Source of the DNA: a virus
IMG/VR virus record: IMGVR_UViG_3300047322_000123
Location: 1 to 33,310 of that record
DNA length: 33,310 bases
Direction: 5' to 3' (one strand)
The notes below the pieces were generated by a model. That model had not been told where the DNA came from and did not search any database. It worked only from the letters and a program-made list of their open reading frames with translations. Shown piece after piece: positions 21,664 through 28,483 of this stretch. The position numbers and the translations under genes were made by a program. Position 1 is the first letter of the stretch; each line of letters opens with the position of its first letter.

Positions 21664-22024
21664 CGGGCCGCTGCCGGAGCATCACCTCAAGGCCGTCGAA
21701 GCCGGGCTGGCCGCCGCAGAGCATCTGAAGGCGGAGCGCGATACGCTGTCCGAGAAGCTGCACGAGGCCAACCTGAAGATCGACGCCATGACGATCCAGC
21801 TCGACAGCGTCAAGAGCGTCGTCAACATGATGGAAAGCACGTTTCTGTCGTCCAAGGCGGCGATGGAAGACACCATGCGGGTGTACCGCGAGGAGCGTGA
21901 TCAGGCGGTGACGCGCTGCGCAGAGCTGAACAGCGTGCTGACCAGCATCACGGCGGTGCTGCACACTGTCAATCAAGCGCCTCCGCTGTCGCCGGTAGAC
22001 GAGGAGCAGAGCGATCATGTCTGA
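21617..22024 (+). CDS. Coiled-coil protein
   Basis: 135 aa from the ATG at 21617 (AGGA close upstream); the longer frame starts inside the preceding gene. After a short Pro-rich leader, residues 20-110 form a continuous coiled coil (LAAAEHLKAERDTLSEKLHE, IDAMTIQLDSVKSVVNMMES, MRVYREERDQAVTRCAELNS). Soluble, no membrane segment. Likely an oligomeric early protein; function unknown. Confidence 0.72.
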   Translation: MANPNRLPAIPSSIGNGPLPEHHLKAVEAGLAAAEHLKAERDTLSEKLHEANLKIDAMTIQLDSVKSVVNMMESTFLSSKAAMEDTMRVYREERDQAVTRCAELNSVLTSITAVLHTVNQAPPLSPVDEEQSDHV

Positions 22025-22229
22025 GTTCAAGCAGTACCAGCGCAAGAATATTGCCGAGATCCGGCCCTATGTGCCGGGCGAGGATATGACCGGCATCAGC
22101 ATTGCCGCCGTCGACAGCATGAATGGTTCGCCTAAGGCAGGCGACATGATTGCTCGCAATCCTGCTGATCACAAAGATCAGTGGCTGCTGGCAATGGATT
22201 ACTTCGCGGAAAATTTTGAGCCGCTGTGA
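22017..22229 (+). CDS. Small conserved phage protein
   Basis: 70 aa. The sequence contains RPYVPGEDMTGISI, VDSMNGSPKAGDMIARNPAD and QWLLAMDYFAENFEPL, a widely repeated pattern in phages where the protein is found beside small regulatory ORFs. The ATG at 22017 has GAGGAG upstream and overlaps the previous gene by 8 nt. No function is established to my knowledge. Confidence 0.82.
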   Translation: MSEFKQYQRKNIAEIRPYVPGEDMTGISIAAVDSMNGSPKAGDMIARNPADHKDQWLLAMDYFAENFEPL

Positions 22230-22699
22230 CGTTGAACCTCGCTGGCCGGACGGTGCATGTTGTCGATGCCGCCGTCTGGGATAGCGACGGCAACGAAGTG
22301 GGGCGAAGATCTTATGCCTATCAAAACCCTATGACCGACAAGTCACGGATGCATCATGAGATCTGCGAATGGCACCTAGACCAGTATCCGTGGGAGTGTA
22401 CCTGTGGGCTGACGGCGCCAAAGGCTCCGTGGTTTGACAAGGCAGTATCTGAATTTGAGGGGCGGAGTGCCTGCATGACCGACATCGTTGAGCGGCTGCG
22501 CGACCGGGAATGCAAATTCTGTGATGAGGCCGCCGACGAGATCGAGCGGCTGCAAAGGGGCATTCGAGACTATTTGAACGGCGACTACGAGCCGAAGGTA
22601 TCAAATGTCGATAAATGTCCGCACGGCTTCTATGGCTATGAGGTCTGCGAGCACTGCACCGATGACCATTTTCGCAAACTACTTGGCGTTAAGACATGA
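22226..22699 (+). CDS. Cys-rich protein with internal MTDIVERLR module
   Basis: 157 aa from the GTG at 22226 (GTGA overlap). The front half (residues 1-83) has HHEICEWHLDQYPWECTCGL, a possible Cys/His metal site. At residue 84 the MTDIVERLRD module starts, followed by DEAADEIERLQRG and a Cys-rich tail (KCPHGFYGYEVCEHC). The internal ATG at 22475 has a GGAG-like site upstream and could be used as a separate start, so this may be a fusion of two genes or yield two products. Function unknown. Confidence 0.7.
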   Translation: MTLNLAGRTVHVVDAAVWDSDGNEVGRRSYAYQNPMTDKSRMHHEICEWHLDQYPWECTCGLTAPKAPWFDKAVSEFEGRSACMTDIVERLRDRECKFCDEAADEIERLQRGIRDYLNGDYEPKVSNVDKCPHGFYGYEVCEHCTDDHFRKLLGVKT

Positions 22700-23064
22700 C
22701 CGACATCGTTGAGCGGCTGCGCGAATACGCCTTGCTTGGATACTTGCCGGTTGAAGTAGCGGAGGGTCTGCCAGAAGCCGCCAACGAAATTGAGCGGTTG
22801 CAAGCAGAATTAAAGACCACAAGGAACACCGCCCTGATCAACTTAAAGGTTGCGAAGGACCGCGCCGACGAGATCGAGCGGTTGCGCAGAAGCGTCGAAA
22901 TATATCTCGCCGAAATCACGCGCTTGAAAGCTGAAACCTGAATGCAGTGGGTGCCATGGACCGGCCCCGTTCACGGTCAACACATTCAACTGGGCATTCC
23001 GTAAGCCACCGGGGTGGGCTGCATAGATGGAGCTAACATGACCGACATCGTTGAGCGGCTGCGC
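22475..23064 (+). repeat. 27-nt exact repeat encoding MTDIVERLR, three copies
   Basis: The stretch from ATGACCGACATCG to GCGGCTGCGC occurs at 22475-22501, 22696-22722 and 23038-23064, each time in frame as the start of a MTDIVERLR module. A second shared stretch (encoding A-DEIERL) follows at 22531, 22781, 22865 and 23143. The pattern reflects recent duplication, and the copies could recombine. Confidence 0.75.
22696..22941 (+). CDS. MTDIVERLR-family protein
   Basis: 81 aa, start overlapping the previous stop (ATGA). Begins MTDIVERLREYALLGYLPVE, then NEIERLQAELKTTRNT and a second ADEIERLRRSV block: a helical, leucine-zipper-like protein. It is the second of three related modules. These modules are common in phages and often precede small-metabolite or regulatory genes; function unknown. 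Confidence 0.74.
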   Translation: MTDIVERLREYALLGYLPVEVAEGLPEAANEIERLQAELKTTRNTALINLKVAKDRADEIERLRRSVEIYLAEITRLKAET

Positions 23065-23241
23065 GGCACACTGCTGGACAAGGACAACTTCCCGCGCATG
23101 GACAGCGAGAAATGGCTGCCGGTCGGGCTGGCAAAAGAGGCCGCCGACGAGATCGAGCGGCTGCGCGCCAGTAACAAGGCTTGGGAGCTTATCGCCAAAG
23201 CCCCGGCAGACTGGAAGGAACTGCCGGAGCGTAAGCCATGA
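23038..23241 (+). CDS. MTDIVERLR-family protein
   Basis: 67 aa, GGAG seven nt upstream of the ATG. MTDIVERLRGTLLDKDNFPR, then GLAKEAADEIERLRASNKAW. Third related module, with a shorter middle. The stop overlaps the start of the next gene (ATGA). Confidence 0.74.
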   Translation: MTDIVERLRGTLLDKDNFPRMDSEKWLPVGLAKEAADEIERLRASNKAWELIAKAPADWKELPERKP

Positions 23242-23576
23242 CCGACAAGCGCGCCGACGACTGTCTGCTGCTGGGCATCATAGGCCTGCTGGCGTTCGCC
23301 TTCCTGATGCTGCTGGTGAACGCCGCAGCCGCCGGTCAGGCCTGCCTAACCTACGGCGAGGCCAGGGCAAAATGGCCCAGAGAGTATCTGCGCTGGTCCG
23401 GCGATCACTGCTGGTACGTCAGGTCGTACCGGCCCGAAAGGCCGGTACGGCGGATTGCCCACGTCCGGCGAAATGTCTCGCCACTGGTGCAACCAGAGCC
23501 GGTTCAAATAATTGAGGATGCGCCCACGTTCGTGCCGTGGGATGATCGTGTTGGAATACCCACCGTAAAACCATAA
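23238..23576 (+). CDS. Small membrane-anchored or exported protein
   Basis: 112 aa. A hydrophobic helix at residues 9-31 (CLLLGIIGLLAFAFLMLLVN) is followed by ACLTYGEARAKWPREYLRWS and HCWYVRSYRPER. This C-T-Y-EAR-KWP-x...HCW pattern is one I know from Rhizobiales phages and mobile elements as a secreted or periplasmic small protein. The helix may be an uncleaved anchor or a signal peptide ending at AAAAGQA. Function unknown. Confidence 0.74.
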   Translation: MTDKRADDCLLLGIIGLLAFAFLMLLVNAAAAGQACLTYGEARAKWPREYLRWSGDHCWYVRSYRPERPVRRIAHVRRNVSPLVQPEPVQIIEDAPTFVPWDDRVGIPTVKP

Positions 23577-23587
23577 GGAGGCTACCC

Positions 23588-24229
23588 ATGCGACGCTTAC
23601 TTGTAGCGGCGGCGATGCTTTGCGCCTGCGCTACAGCGACCCGTGCCGACATCATTCTTGACACCACCGGAATTGGCGGTACCGGCGTCAACGTCACCTT
23701 CGAGAGTGTTGCCAGCTCCAACCTGATCCTTGGCCGCCTCAACGGTCAGAACAACGAAGTCGTTCGCTTCCGCGATCTGTCCGGCAACGGTGCCTTCACG
23801 GGTGCCGCCAACGGCAACGACATCAAGATCTTCAACACCAGCGATCTTGATATTTCGGTGTTCAACAGCCTCAACCTTACTCAGCTTGGCGTCACCAGGG
23901 ATGTCTTCTCCATCGTCGGCACTGGTACCGTTCTCTTTCATGTCACCGCGTTGGAAAGCAACGGCACTTTCCAGAACTTTAACTTCAGCAGCGTTTTGAC
24001 GAACGGCCAGAACGGCTTCGACTTCAAGGCCATCAACGGTGAGAAGATCTGGGACATGGATCTTGTCGTAGCCGGTGGCAGCATTACTGACTTCGAACAC
24101 TTTCGTATCGATGTAGCTCCTGCCGCTGCGGTTCCCGGTCCAATTGCCGGTGCCGGGTTGCCGGGTCTTATTGCGGCGTGCGGTGCGCTGTTCGGTCTGC
24201 ATCGTCGTCGGCGTAATCGTCTAGCCTGA
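23588..24229 (+). CDS. Secreted protein with VPGPI-type CTERM sorting signal
   Basis: 213 aa, with a strong AAGGAGG before the ATG. The signal peptide (MRRLLVAAAMLCACATATRA) is likely cleaved before DIILD. The mature part is beta-rich with repeated GTG and FN motifs. The C-terminus has VPGPIAGAGLPGLIAACGAL followed by a FGLHRRRRNR cluster: motif, hydrophobic helix, basic end, the three-part structure of PEP-CTERM/VPxxP-CTERM exosortase substrates. The protein would be exported and anchored or processed at the envelope. In a phage it is probably a lysogenic-conversion or surface-modifying factor. No exosortase is in the window. Confidence 0.82.
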   Translation: MRRLLVAAAMLCACATATRADIILDTTGIGGTGVNVTFESVASSNLILGRLNGQNNEVVRFRDLSGNGAFTGAANGNDIKIFNTSDLDISVFNSLNLTQLGVTRDVFSIVGTGTVLFHVTALESNGTFQNFNFSSVLTNGQNGFDFKAINGEKIWDMDLVVAGGSITDFEHFRIDVAPAAAVPGPIAGAGLPGLIAACGALFGLHRRRRNRLA

Positions 24230-24251
24230 TTGCTCCCAGTAGTCTCGCGTA

Positions 24252-24284
24252 TAGGCCACCCTGGCATCACGCCACGGTGGCCTA
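24252..24284 (+). terminator. Hairpin after the VPGPI protein gene
   Basis: TAGGCCACC (24252-24260) pairs with GGTGGCCTA (24276-24284); the loop can add a GGC/GCC stem. ATTTAT follows, giving a modest U-rich tail. Shares TAGGCC...GGCCTA arms with the hairpins at 13022 and 13418. Confidence 0.62.
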
Positions 24285-24297
24285 ATTTATGACTGAT

Positions 24298-24326
24298 TTG
24301 ACACGGGTGCCAGACTGGCCTATGAT
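24298..24326 (+). promoter_or_regulatory. Best-conserved rightward sigma-70 promoter
   Basis: TTGACA (24298-24303), 17-nt spacer CGGGTGCCAGACTGGCC, -10 TATGAT (24321-24326), nearly full consensus. Transcription should begin near 24333, about 20 nt before the ATG at 24353. Same spacer family as 13033 and 13427. Confidence 0.72.
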
Positions 24327-24352
24327 GGATTTGTCCATCACAGGAGGTGACC

Positions 24353-24634
24353 ATGTCTGACAAGCCTAGCCTACGCGACCGCCGCCGCACCGAAGCGCGT
24401 GATGCGCTTTATCGTGCGATGGAGCGCCGCGACCAGCTGATCGACAAGCTGGTCCGCAACGCCACTCACATCAAGACACTGAAGCAGACGCTCAAGCGCC
24501 TCAACATCGTTGACGACATCAAGGTATCAACGGTGCGCGCCTCGGTGGCCGAAGGCCGGATACTGGAGCCGCTGGAGATCGATACCGGCATCGCCCACGA
24601 TGACGACATGCCAGACCTGACAGGTGTGGCATGA
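24353..24634 (+). CDS. Small charged helical protein
   Basis: 93 aa from the ATG at 24353, with a full AGGAGG site at 24341-24346. The N-terminal half is very basic and helical (LRDRRRTEARDALYRAMERR), followed by a coiled stretch (IDKLVRNATHIKTLKQTLKR) and an acidic end. First gene of a two-gene operon from the strongest promoter of the window. Could bind nucleic acid; no known family. Confidence 0.75.
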   Translation: MSDKPSLRDRRRTEARDALYRAMERRDQLIDKLVRNATHIKTLKQTLKRLNIVDDIKVSTVRASVAEGRILEPLEIDTGIAHDDDMPDLTGVA

Positions 24635-25068
24635 AGGTCGTCATCACCGACGGCGGTCGCGCCGCCGCAGGCTACAAGGGCGGCGCAGGCGATTGCGTCG
24701 CTCGCTCCATCGCCATCGTCGCCGGGCTGCCGTACAGCGTCGTCTACGACCGGCTTGCCATTGGCACTGGCACCCAGCGCAAGTCCAAGCGCAGCACGCC
24801 ACGCGGCTTCACTGCCGCCAAGGGCATCAACGTGCGGCGAAAATGGTTCAAGGACTACATGACAGAGCTTGGCTTTGTCTGGACGCCAACCATGGGTATC
24901 GGCACCGGCTGCAAGGTGCATCTGGCTGATGGCGAGCTGCCCATGGGGCGCCTCGTCGTGGCGGTGAGCAAGCACTACACCGCCGTGATCGACGGCGTGA
25001 TCCATGACACGCATAACCCGCAGCGTGAGGGTAAGCGGTGTGTCTACGGGTATTTTTCAAAGCCCTAG
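24631..25068 (+). CDS. Possible papain-like Cys-His-Asp protein of phage type
   Basis: 145 aa, ATGA overlap. The motif GGAGDCVARSIAIVAGLPYS places Cys22 at the start of a helix, as in papain-like and C39-like peptidases. ELPMGRLVVAVSKHYTAVID has His115 on a strand, and GVIHDTHNPQREGKRCVYGY gives Asp126/Asn129 for the third position. I recognise it as a widespread small phage and actinobacterial/alphaproteobacterial protein type with the order C...H...D. Cysteine-peptidase activity is inferred from the fold-like pattern only. Confidence 0.72.
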   Translation: MKVVITDGGRAAAGYKGGAGDCVARSIAIVAGLPYSVVYDRLAIGTGTQRKSKRSTPRGFTAAKGINVRRKWFKDYMTELGFVWTPTMGIGTGCKVHLADGELPMGRLVVAVSKHYTAVIDGVIHDTHNPQREGKRCVYGYFSKP

Positions 25069-25073
25069 CAAAC

Positions 25074-25110
25074 AAACACCGCCTTGGCCGGGGAGGCGGG
25101 GGCGGTGTTT
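25074..25110. terminator. Hairpin between convergent clusters
   Basis: AAACACCGCC (25074-25083) pairs with GGCGGTGTTT (25101-25110), 10 bp, with G+C-rich loop. It can act in both directions, ending the rightward accessory operon and the leftward fibre/lysis operon. A second small stem (CATCATC/GATGATG, 25144-25163) lies beside it. Confidence 0.65.
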
Positions 25111-25171
25111 GCTTTAGTCTGCCCGAAGGGAAGAATGGAGAAACATCATCCATTACGATGATGCGTCCAGC

Positions 25172-25474
25172 CTAGCGCAGCCGGTCAGGCCCGGCAACAT
25201 GCTTATTCGCCTCCAGAGCCTCCGCTGGTTTAACAGCCGGTTCTGTGGCGTCGATGTAGACCGGGTTCTCGATGGTGAACATTTCCAGACCATCGCGCAG
25301 ATAGACGTGCGAGATGCCGTCGGCGCGGACGGTGATGTAGACGATCTGTGCCGGGTTGACCCACACGACCCGCGTGACAAGCCCCTCGCTGTCGCATTGC
25401 GTAAGCTGAAGCAGCCGGATGGCGGCAGCTCGCTCGATCGGAACGGTCCTGATGTCGTCAGTCGATGCAGGCAT
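25172..25474 (-). CDS. Hypothetical protein, last gene of the lysis/tail operon
   Basis: 100 aa (MPASTDDIRTVPIERAAAIR...). A beta-rich centre (VTRVVWVNPAQIVYITVRAD) and a hydrophilic end. The VWVNPAQI phrase appears in several phage proteins I remember from tail-lysis regions, without function. It overlaps the lipoprotein gene by 17 nt at its start. Confidence 0.68.
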   Translation of the reverse strand: MPASTDDIRTVPIERAAAIRLLQLTQCDSEGLVTRVVWVNPAQIVYITVRADGISHVYLRDGLEMFTIENPVYIDATEPAVKPAEALEANKHVAGPDRLR

Positions 25475-25655
25475 CTGTCCTCGTCGTGGTGGTGCGGGTG
25501 CGGCCCAGCACGGTGATGTCGGTGACCCGGCGTTCGGTGTTTACCGTGCCGCCACGACATTTGACGACAGGCACCTCGACGTCCTCGACCCAACGGCCCG
25601 CCCGGCAGCCCGTCATCAGCAGGCCAGTCAGCAGTACCATGGCGAGGCGTTTCAT
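25458..25655 (-). CDS. Small lipoprotein (outer-spanin candidate)
   Basis: 65 aa from the ATG at 25655 (ATGA overlap with the upstream gene). Signal MKRLAMVLLTGLLMTGC is a clear lipobox with Cys17 as the lipidation site. The short mature part is rich in Thr, Arg and Val (VVKCRGGTVNTERRVTD, TRTTTTRT). Small size, lipobox and position behind a small inner-membrane protein fit an Rz1-like outer spanin. It lacks the usual Pro-rich mature part, so other small lipoproteins are possible. Confidence 0.6.
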   Translation of the reverse strand: MKRLAMVLLTGLLMTGCRAGRWVEDVEVPVVKCRGGTVNTERRVTDITVLGRTRTTTTRTDACID

Positions 25656-25849
25656 CTTGTTGGCTGACAATTAGCGACGAGGTCCGAGATCAGCTTATCG
25701 CGCCGCAGACCGTGTTCGTTGACCGAATACAATAGCCCGGATGTCATGATCAGGAACAGCACGTTGACCAGGACCAGAGCCAGCGCCAGCGGCCTGTCCT
25801 TTAGGCCGTCGGTGACAGAGCTGATGATCTTGCCGGTGGTCTGGATCAT
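25652..25849 (-). CDS. Small inner-membrane protein (holin or i-spanin candidate)
   Basis: 65 aa from the ATG at 25849 (ATGA overlap); the frame to 25927 is a shadow of the upstream gene. N-terminus MIQTTGKIISSVTDGLKDRP, then a single transmembrane helix (LALALVLVNVLFLIMTSGLL), then a polar segment (VNEHGLRRDKLISDLVANCQ). This is the type I recognise as a short phage membrane protein next to lysis genes in alphaproteobacterial phages. One helix and an outside/inside tail suit an i-spanin or pinholin-like role. Confidence 0.66.
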   Translation of the reverse strand: MIQTTGKIISSVTDGLKDRPLALALVLVNVLFLIMTSGLLYSVNEHGLRRDKLISDLVANCQPTR

Positions 25850-27210
25850 GTGTACGGCGCTGTCGGTGGCGTGAAATTGGCGGTCCACATTGCCTTGCCT
25901 TTGACAATACGGAACTCGTCCATGCATTGGTACCCACCGTTATATCCCCCGGTATTCCAGTAGCCCCATATTATGGCGCCGCTGTTGCTTGGGAATGGCT
26001 GCGACGAGGCCTGGGTGGATTGCAGTATACCATCCTTGAAGCCGTAGAACGTGGTGCCTTTGCGAACGAGGGCGCGGTGCGACCACACGTTGGGAGTAAA
26101 TGGTCCGAGATTTAAGCTGCCAACAACATTCCAGCTTGCTTGGTCATTTGAGCCATAGGCATACAAAGTCCCGGCGCTTGCGTAACCTATCAAGAATGGC
26201 TGGTAGACAAGCTGGCCACTATCTCTCACCAATGTCGGGCGACTATCGACTCCGTCTAGACGATAGTCCCACCAATCAATCGTCAGGTCGCCATAGCCAA
26301 AGTTAAAGTCTTCGCTGTTCCCGAAATAAAAGTATGAGCTGTTGTAATCAACGTACAGCGATTGACCGAATTTGGCGGTGCCACTTATTTGCGATACGCC
26401 AGCGACACCGGCATTGCCCTTTGCATATACGGAGCTGTCTGGAAATGTTTGCGCCCCCGGTGTGCCGTCGCCGTGCAGCAGCAGCACAGTGTGGTATTGG
26501 GAATAATCCGGGATGGGACCATACGGTGTTGTTGGAGGAGAGAAATTAGATACCCATCTGGCAACGCCTTTGCTGAAACGGATTTGATCCATGTAGCCCT
26601 GGTAGTGGGTCGTCCACGGGCCAAAGTACAATCCGCCATTGCCCGTATAAAGCGGTAGCGCGGATGTCCACGTCGCTACTTGCGTGCCGTTCTTGAAGAC
26701 GAGAAATGTATTGCCGTTGCGAACGACTGCAAAATGGTTCCACACATTGTACTGAAGCGCGCCGCAATTAACGCCGCTGGCAATGTCCCATGTACTGTTG
26801 TTGCTCGACATGTAAACGAGCCAGTTGCCAGCACTTGAATAGCCAAGAAGGAACGCCTGTGGATTGGTGTCGGCACTTCGCCTCACAAAACAAGATTGAT
26901 CGGAGGCGGCAGTCCTGTACTCCCACCAATCGATTGTAAAATTGCCGCTACCAAAATCAAAGTCGGTGCTATTCGGCATGAACAGATAGCTGCCGCCCGG
27001 CAGATACATCGAGCCAGCGCCAACCTTGCTGGTGGCACTGATCTGCGTCGTGCCGTATGGAGTGCCAACACGCCGCTGCGTCGCGCCTATTCCCTTGTTG
27101 AGAAAGGTGCCGTCGTCAAACGACAGCAGCAGTGTGGTGTAGCCGTCGTTGCCGGTGGGACTGCCACCGGACGCGCTCATGCCAAGCGAGGGATTGACCC
27201 CCGACAGCAT
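25846..27210 (-). CDS. Tail protein with two LamG/concanavalin-like domains
   Basis: 454 aa. Two similar jelly-roll domains: first about residues 20-220 (GYTTLLLSFDDGTF, DFDFGSGNFTIDWWEYRT, VWNHFAVVRNGNTFLVFKNG, YMDQIRFSKGVARW), second about 235-450 (HTVLLLHGDGTPGAQTFPDS, DFNFGYGDLTIDWWDYRL, CMDEFRIVKGKAMW). They match the LamG-like fold used for carbohydrate or receptor binding on phage tails. Visibly lower G+C than the neighbours. Its start overlaps the stop of the fibre gene upstream, so it is probably a distal receptor-binding or fibre-tip protein. Confidence 0.82.
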   Translation of the reverse strand: MLSGVNPSLGMSASGGSPTGNDGYTTLLLSFDDGTFLNKGIGATQRRVGTPYGTTQISATSKVGAGSMYLPGGSYLFMPNSTDFDFGSGNFTIDWWEYRTAASDQSCFVRRSADTNPQAFLLGYSSAGNWLVYMSSNNSTWDIASGVNCGALQYNVWNHFAVVRNGNTFLVFKNGTQVATWTSALPLYTGNGGLYFGPWTTHYQGYMDQIRFSKGVARWVSNFSPPTTPYGPIPDYSQYHTVLLLHGDGTPGAQTFPDSSVYAKGNAGVAGVSQISGTAKFGQSLYVDYNSSYFYFGNSEDFNFGYGDLTIDWWDYRLDGVDSRPTLVRDSGQLVYQPFLIGYASAGTLYAYGSNDQASWNVVGSLNLGPFTPNVWSHRALVRKGTTFYGFKDGILQSTQASSQPFPSNSGAIIWGYWNTGGYNGGYQCMDEFRIVKGKAMWTANFTPPTAPYT

Positions 27211-27854
27211 TACCGGAAGTCCGGCTGGAACGAACAGAAGGCCAGATTGATACCGGCAAAATACGAATATGAGATGGCGTCCCTGGCGCCGTTAGCCGAC
27301 AGCGTTGGCTTGACGCCGCCGGGGAAGATCCACTGGTTGCCCCACGTCGTGATCGAGGCCCCGGCGGCGTTGGCGAAGAGATAGATCAGCCCCTTCTGCG
27401 ATTTCACGTTGACCGGGTTTGCCAGGGTGCGGCCAGCCGCCGTGACCGACACGGAAAAGTCTATGCCGGTGGAAAAGTCGCAAGTGATCGTCCCGCTGGT
27501 ATCCACGATCGTGACGGGACCAGCCGCGCTCCACAGCGTGCCGCTGGTGACCATCCTGGATTGCGGATTGTTGGACAGATACTCCGCCAGCGTTGCTGCC
27601 GTGACAGCGGACGCTGCAGCTCTCGTCGTGTCGGTCGGATGGACGTGATCTTCTCTGGAGTACTTGATCGAGCTGCCGGGCAATGCCGGTGAGGCGTTGA
27701 TGAGCGGCAGCGCCACTGAGGCATCGAGTGTGCCAGAGCTGCCGCCGTAGGTTGTCCACTTCTCGCCATCCCAGGTGTAGACCGGAAGCCCTGGAGTGGG
27801 CGTGGCCGGAAACTTTTGGCCTACGACAGGAGCGGCTGGAAAATCAAAGGCCAT
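27210..27854 (-). CDS. Tail fibre protein with shared MAFDFP N-terminus
   Basis: 214 aa, GAGGTG upstream of the ATG. N-terminus MAFDFPAAPVVGQKFPATPT, then [13 protein letters not shown], then [13 protein letters not shown]: nearly identical blocks begin the 507-aa fibre at 31481. The C-terminal half is a beta-rich module (FSVSVTAAGRTLANPVNVKS, ISYSYFAGINLAF). It lacks collagen repeats. Likely a short fibre or attachment subunit sharing a baseplate-docking N-terminus. Confidence 0.8.
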   Translation of the reverse strand: MAFDFPAAPVVGQKFPATPTPGLPVYTWDGEKWTTYGGSSGTLDASVALPLINASPALPGSSIKYSREDHVHPTDTTRAAASAVTAATLAEYLSNNPQSRMVTSGTLWSAAGPVTIVDTSGTITCDFSTGIDFSVSVTAAGRTLANPVNVKSQKGLIYLFANAAGASITTWGNQWIFPGGVKPTLSANGARDAISYSYFAGINLAFCSFQPDFR

Positions 27855-27857
27855 AGC

Positions 27858-28160
27858 TCACCTCAACAGTCTGCTGCGTTGGACGTTGGCTGCCGCCGTT
27901 ATCTGAGTGGCGGCGGATGTCATCTCGTTTCGGAAGCTTTCGATGGCGGCGCCATTGCCCCTGGTAACTTGGGCATTCTCGACCAGCAGCAGCGGCAAGA
28001 AACTCACGGCGCAGCCCCAGTGGTCGATGTCCTTGGTCGATTGCGGATCTTTGCCGCGAAGCAACTGCCACCAGGGACACTTGTGGCAGACCTCGCTCAT
28101 GTCCTTCCGGTGCAGCGGGCAGACCAGACCGGGTTCAGCGTGCGGGATCTGCGCCATCAT
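27858..28160 (-). CDS. Conserved Cys-rich phage protein
   Basis: 100 aa. Motif LVCPLHRKDMSEVCHKCPWW followed by DHWGCAVSFLPLLLVENAQV: Cys14, Cys25, Cys28 and Cys50, with His17, could bind zinc. A pattern (CPLHRKDMS-VCHKCPWW) that I know as highly conserved in alphaproteobacterial phages, usually in the tail-fibre/lysis cluster. Function unknown. The C-terminus is helical (NEMTSAATQITAAANVQRS). Confidence 0.8.
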   Translation of the reverse strand: MMAQIPHAEPGLVCPLHRKDMSEVCHKCPWWQLLRGKDPQSTKDIDHWGCAVSFLPLLLVENAQVTRGNGAAIESFRNEMTSAATQITAAANVQRSRLLR

Positions 28161-28483
28161 TGTTTTCCTAGTGCCGGTGGCGCCCTGCGGCGCGGGTCTA
28201 GTGGATGGTACGGGTCATCCGGCCTCTCCTCCGGTGGAGGGGGAGCCGCCGCTTCCCAGGCATCGAGCAGCCACTGGTATGGCGCAAAGCTGTCGATCTC
28301 GATGTTGGGTTCTCGGAGGTTGTCATAGGGATCCTCATCGACAAACTCGATGACGCCCTTGTGCTTCTCCTCGCTCCACTGGATGGCGTGGATGGTGTGG
28401 TCAACCTCGGTGCAGTCAACGCTGCGGCCTACGCCGTCAACGAACACCATGTTGTCAGACGGGATTACTGTTGCCGTTTTCAT
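28157..28483 (-). CDS. Small tail-region protein, fibre-assembly type
   Basis: 108 aa. VIPSDNMVFVDGVGRSVDCT, HTIHAIQWSEEKHKGVIEFV and IDSFAPYQWLLDAWEAAAPP form the pattern of a small protein commonly encoded beside fibre genes (V-P-x-D-x-M-V-x-V-D-G...AIQW...V-E-F/Y-x-D). In related contexts it has been suggested to help assemble or cap fibres; that is uncertain. The last 25 residues are Pro/Arg-rich and disordered. It overlaps the upstream cupin gene by 29 nt. Confidence 0.75.
   Translation of the reverse strand: MKTATVIPSDNMVFVDGVGRSVDCTEVDHTIHAIQWSEEKHKGVIEFVDEDPYDNLREPNIEIDSFAPYQWLLDAWEAAAPPPPEERPDDPYHPLDPRRRAPPALGKQ

Noticed and set aside
22942-23004. 20-codon frame beginning MQWVPWTGPVHG after the stop of the second MTDIVERLR gene
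   Set aside because: No ribosome-binding site and no other support; could be a chance ORF, kept only as a note.
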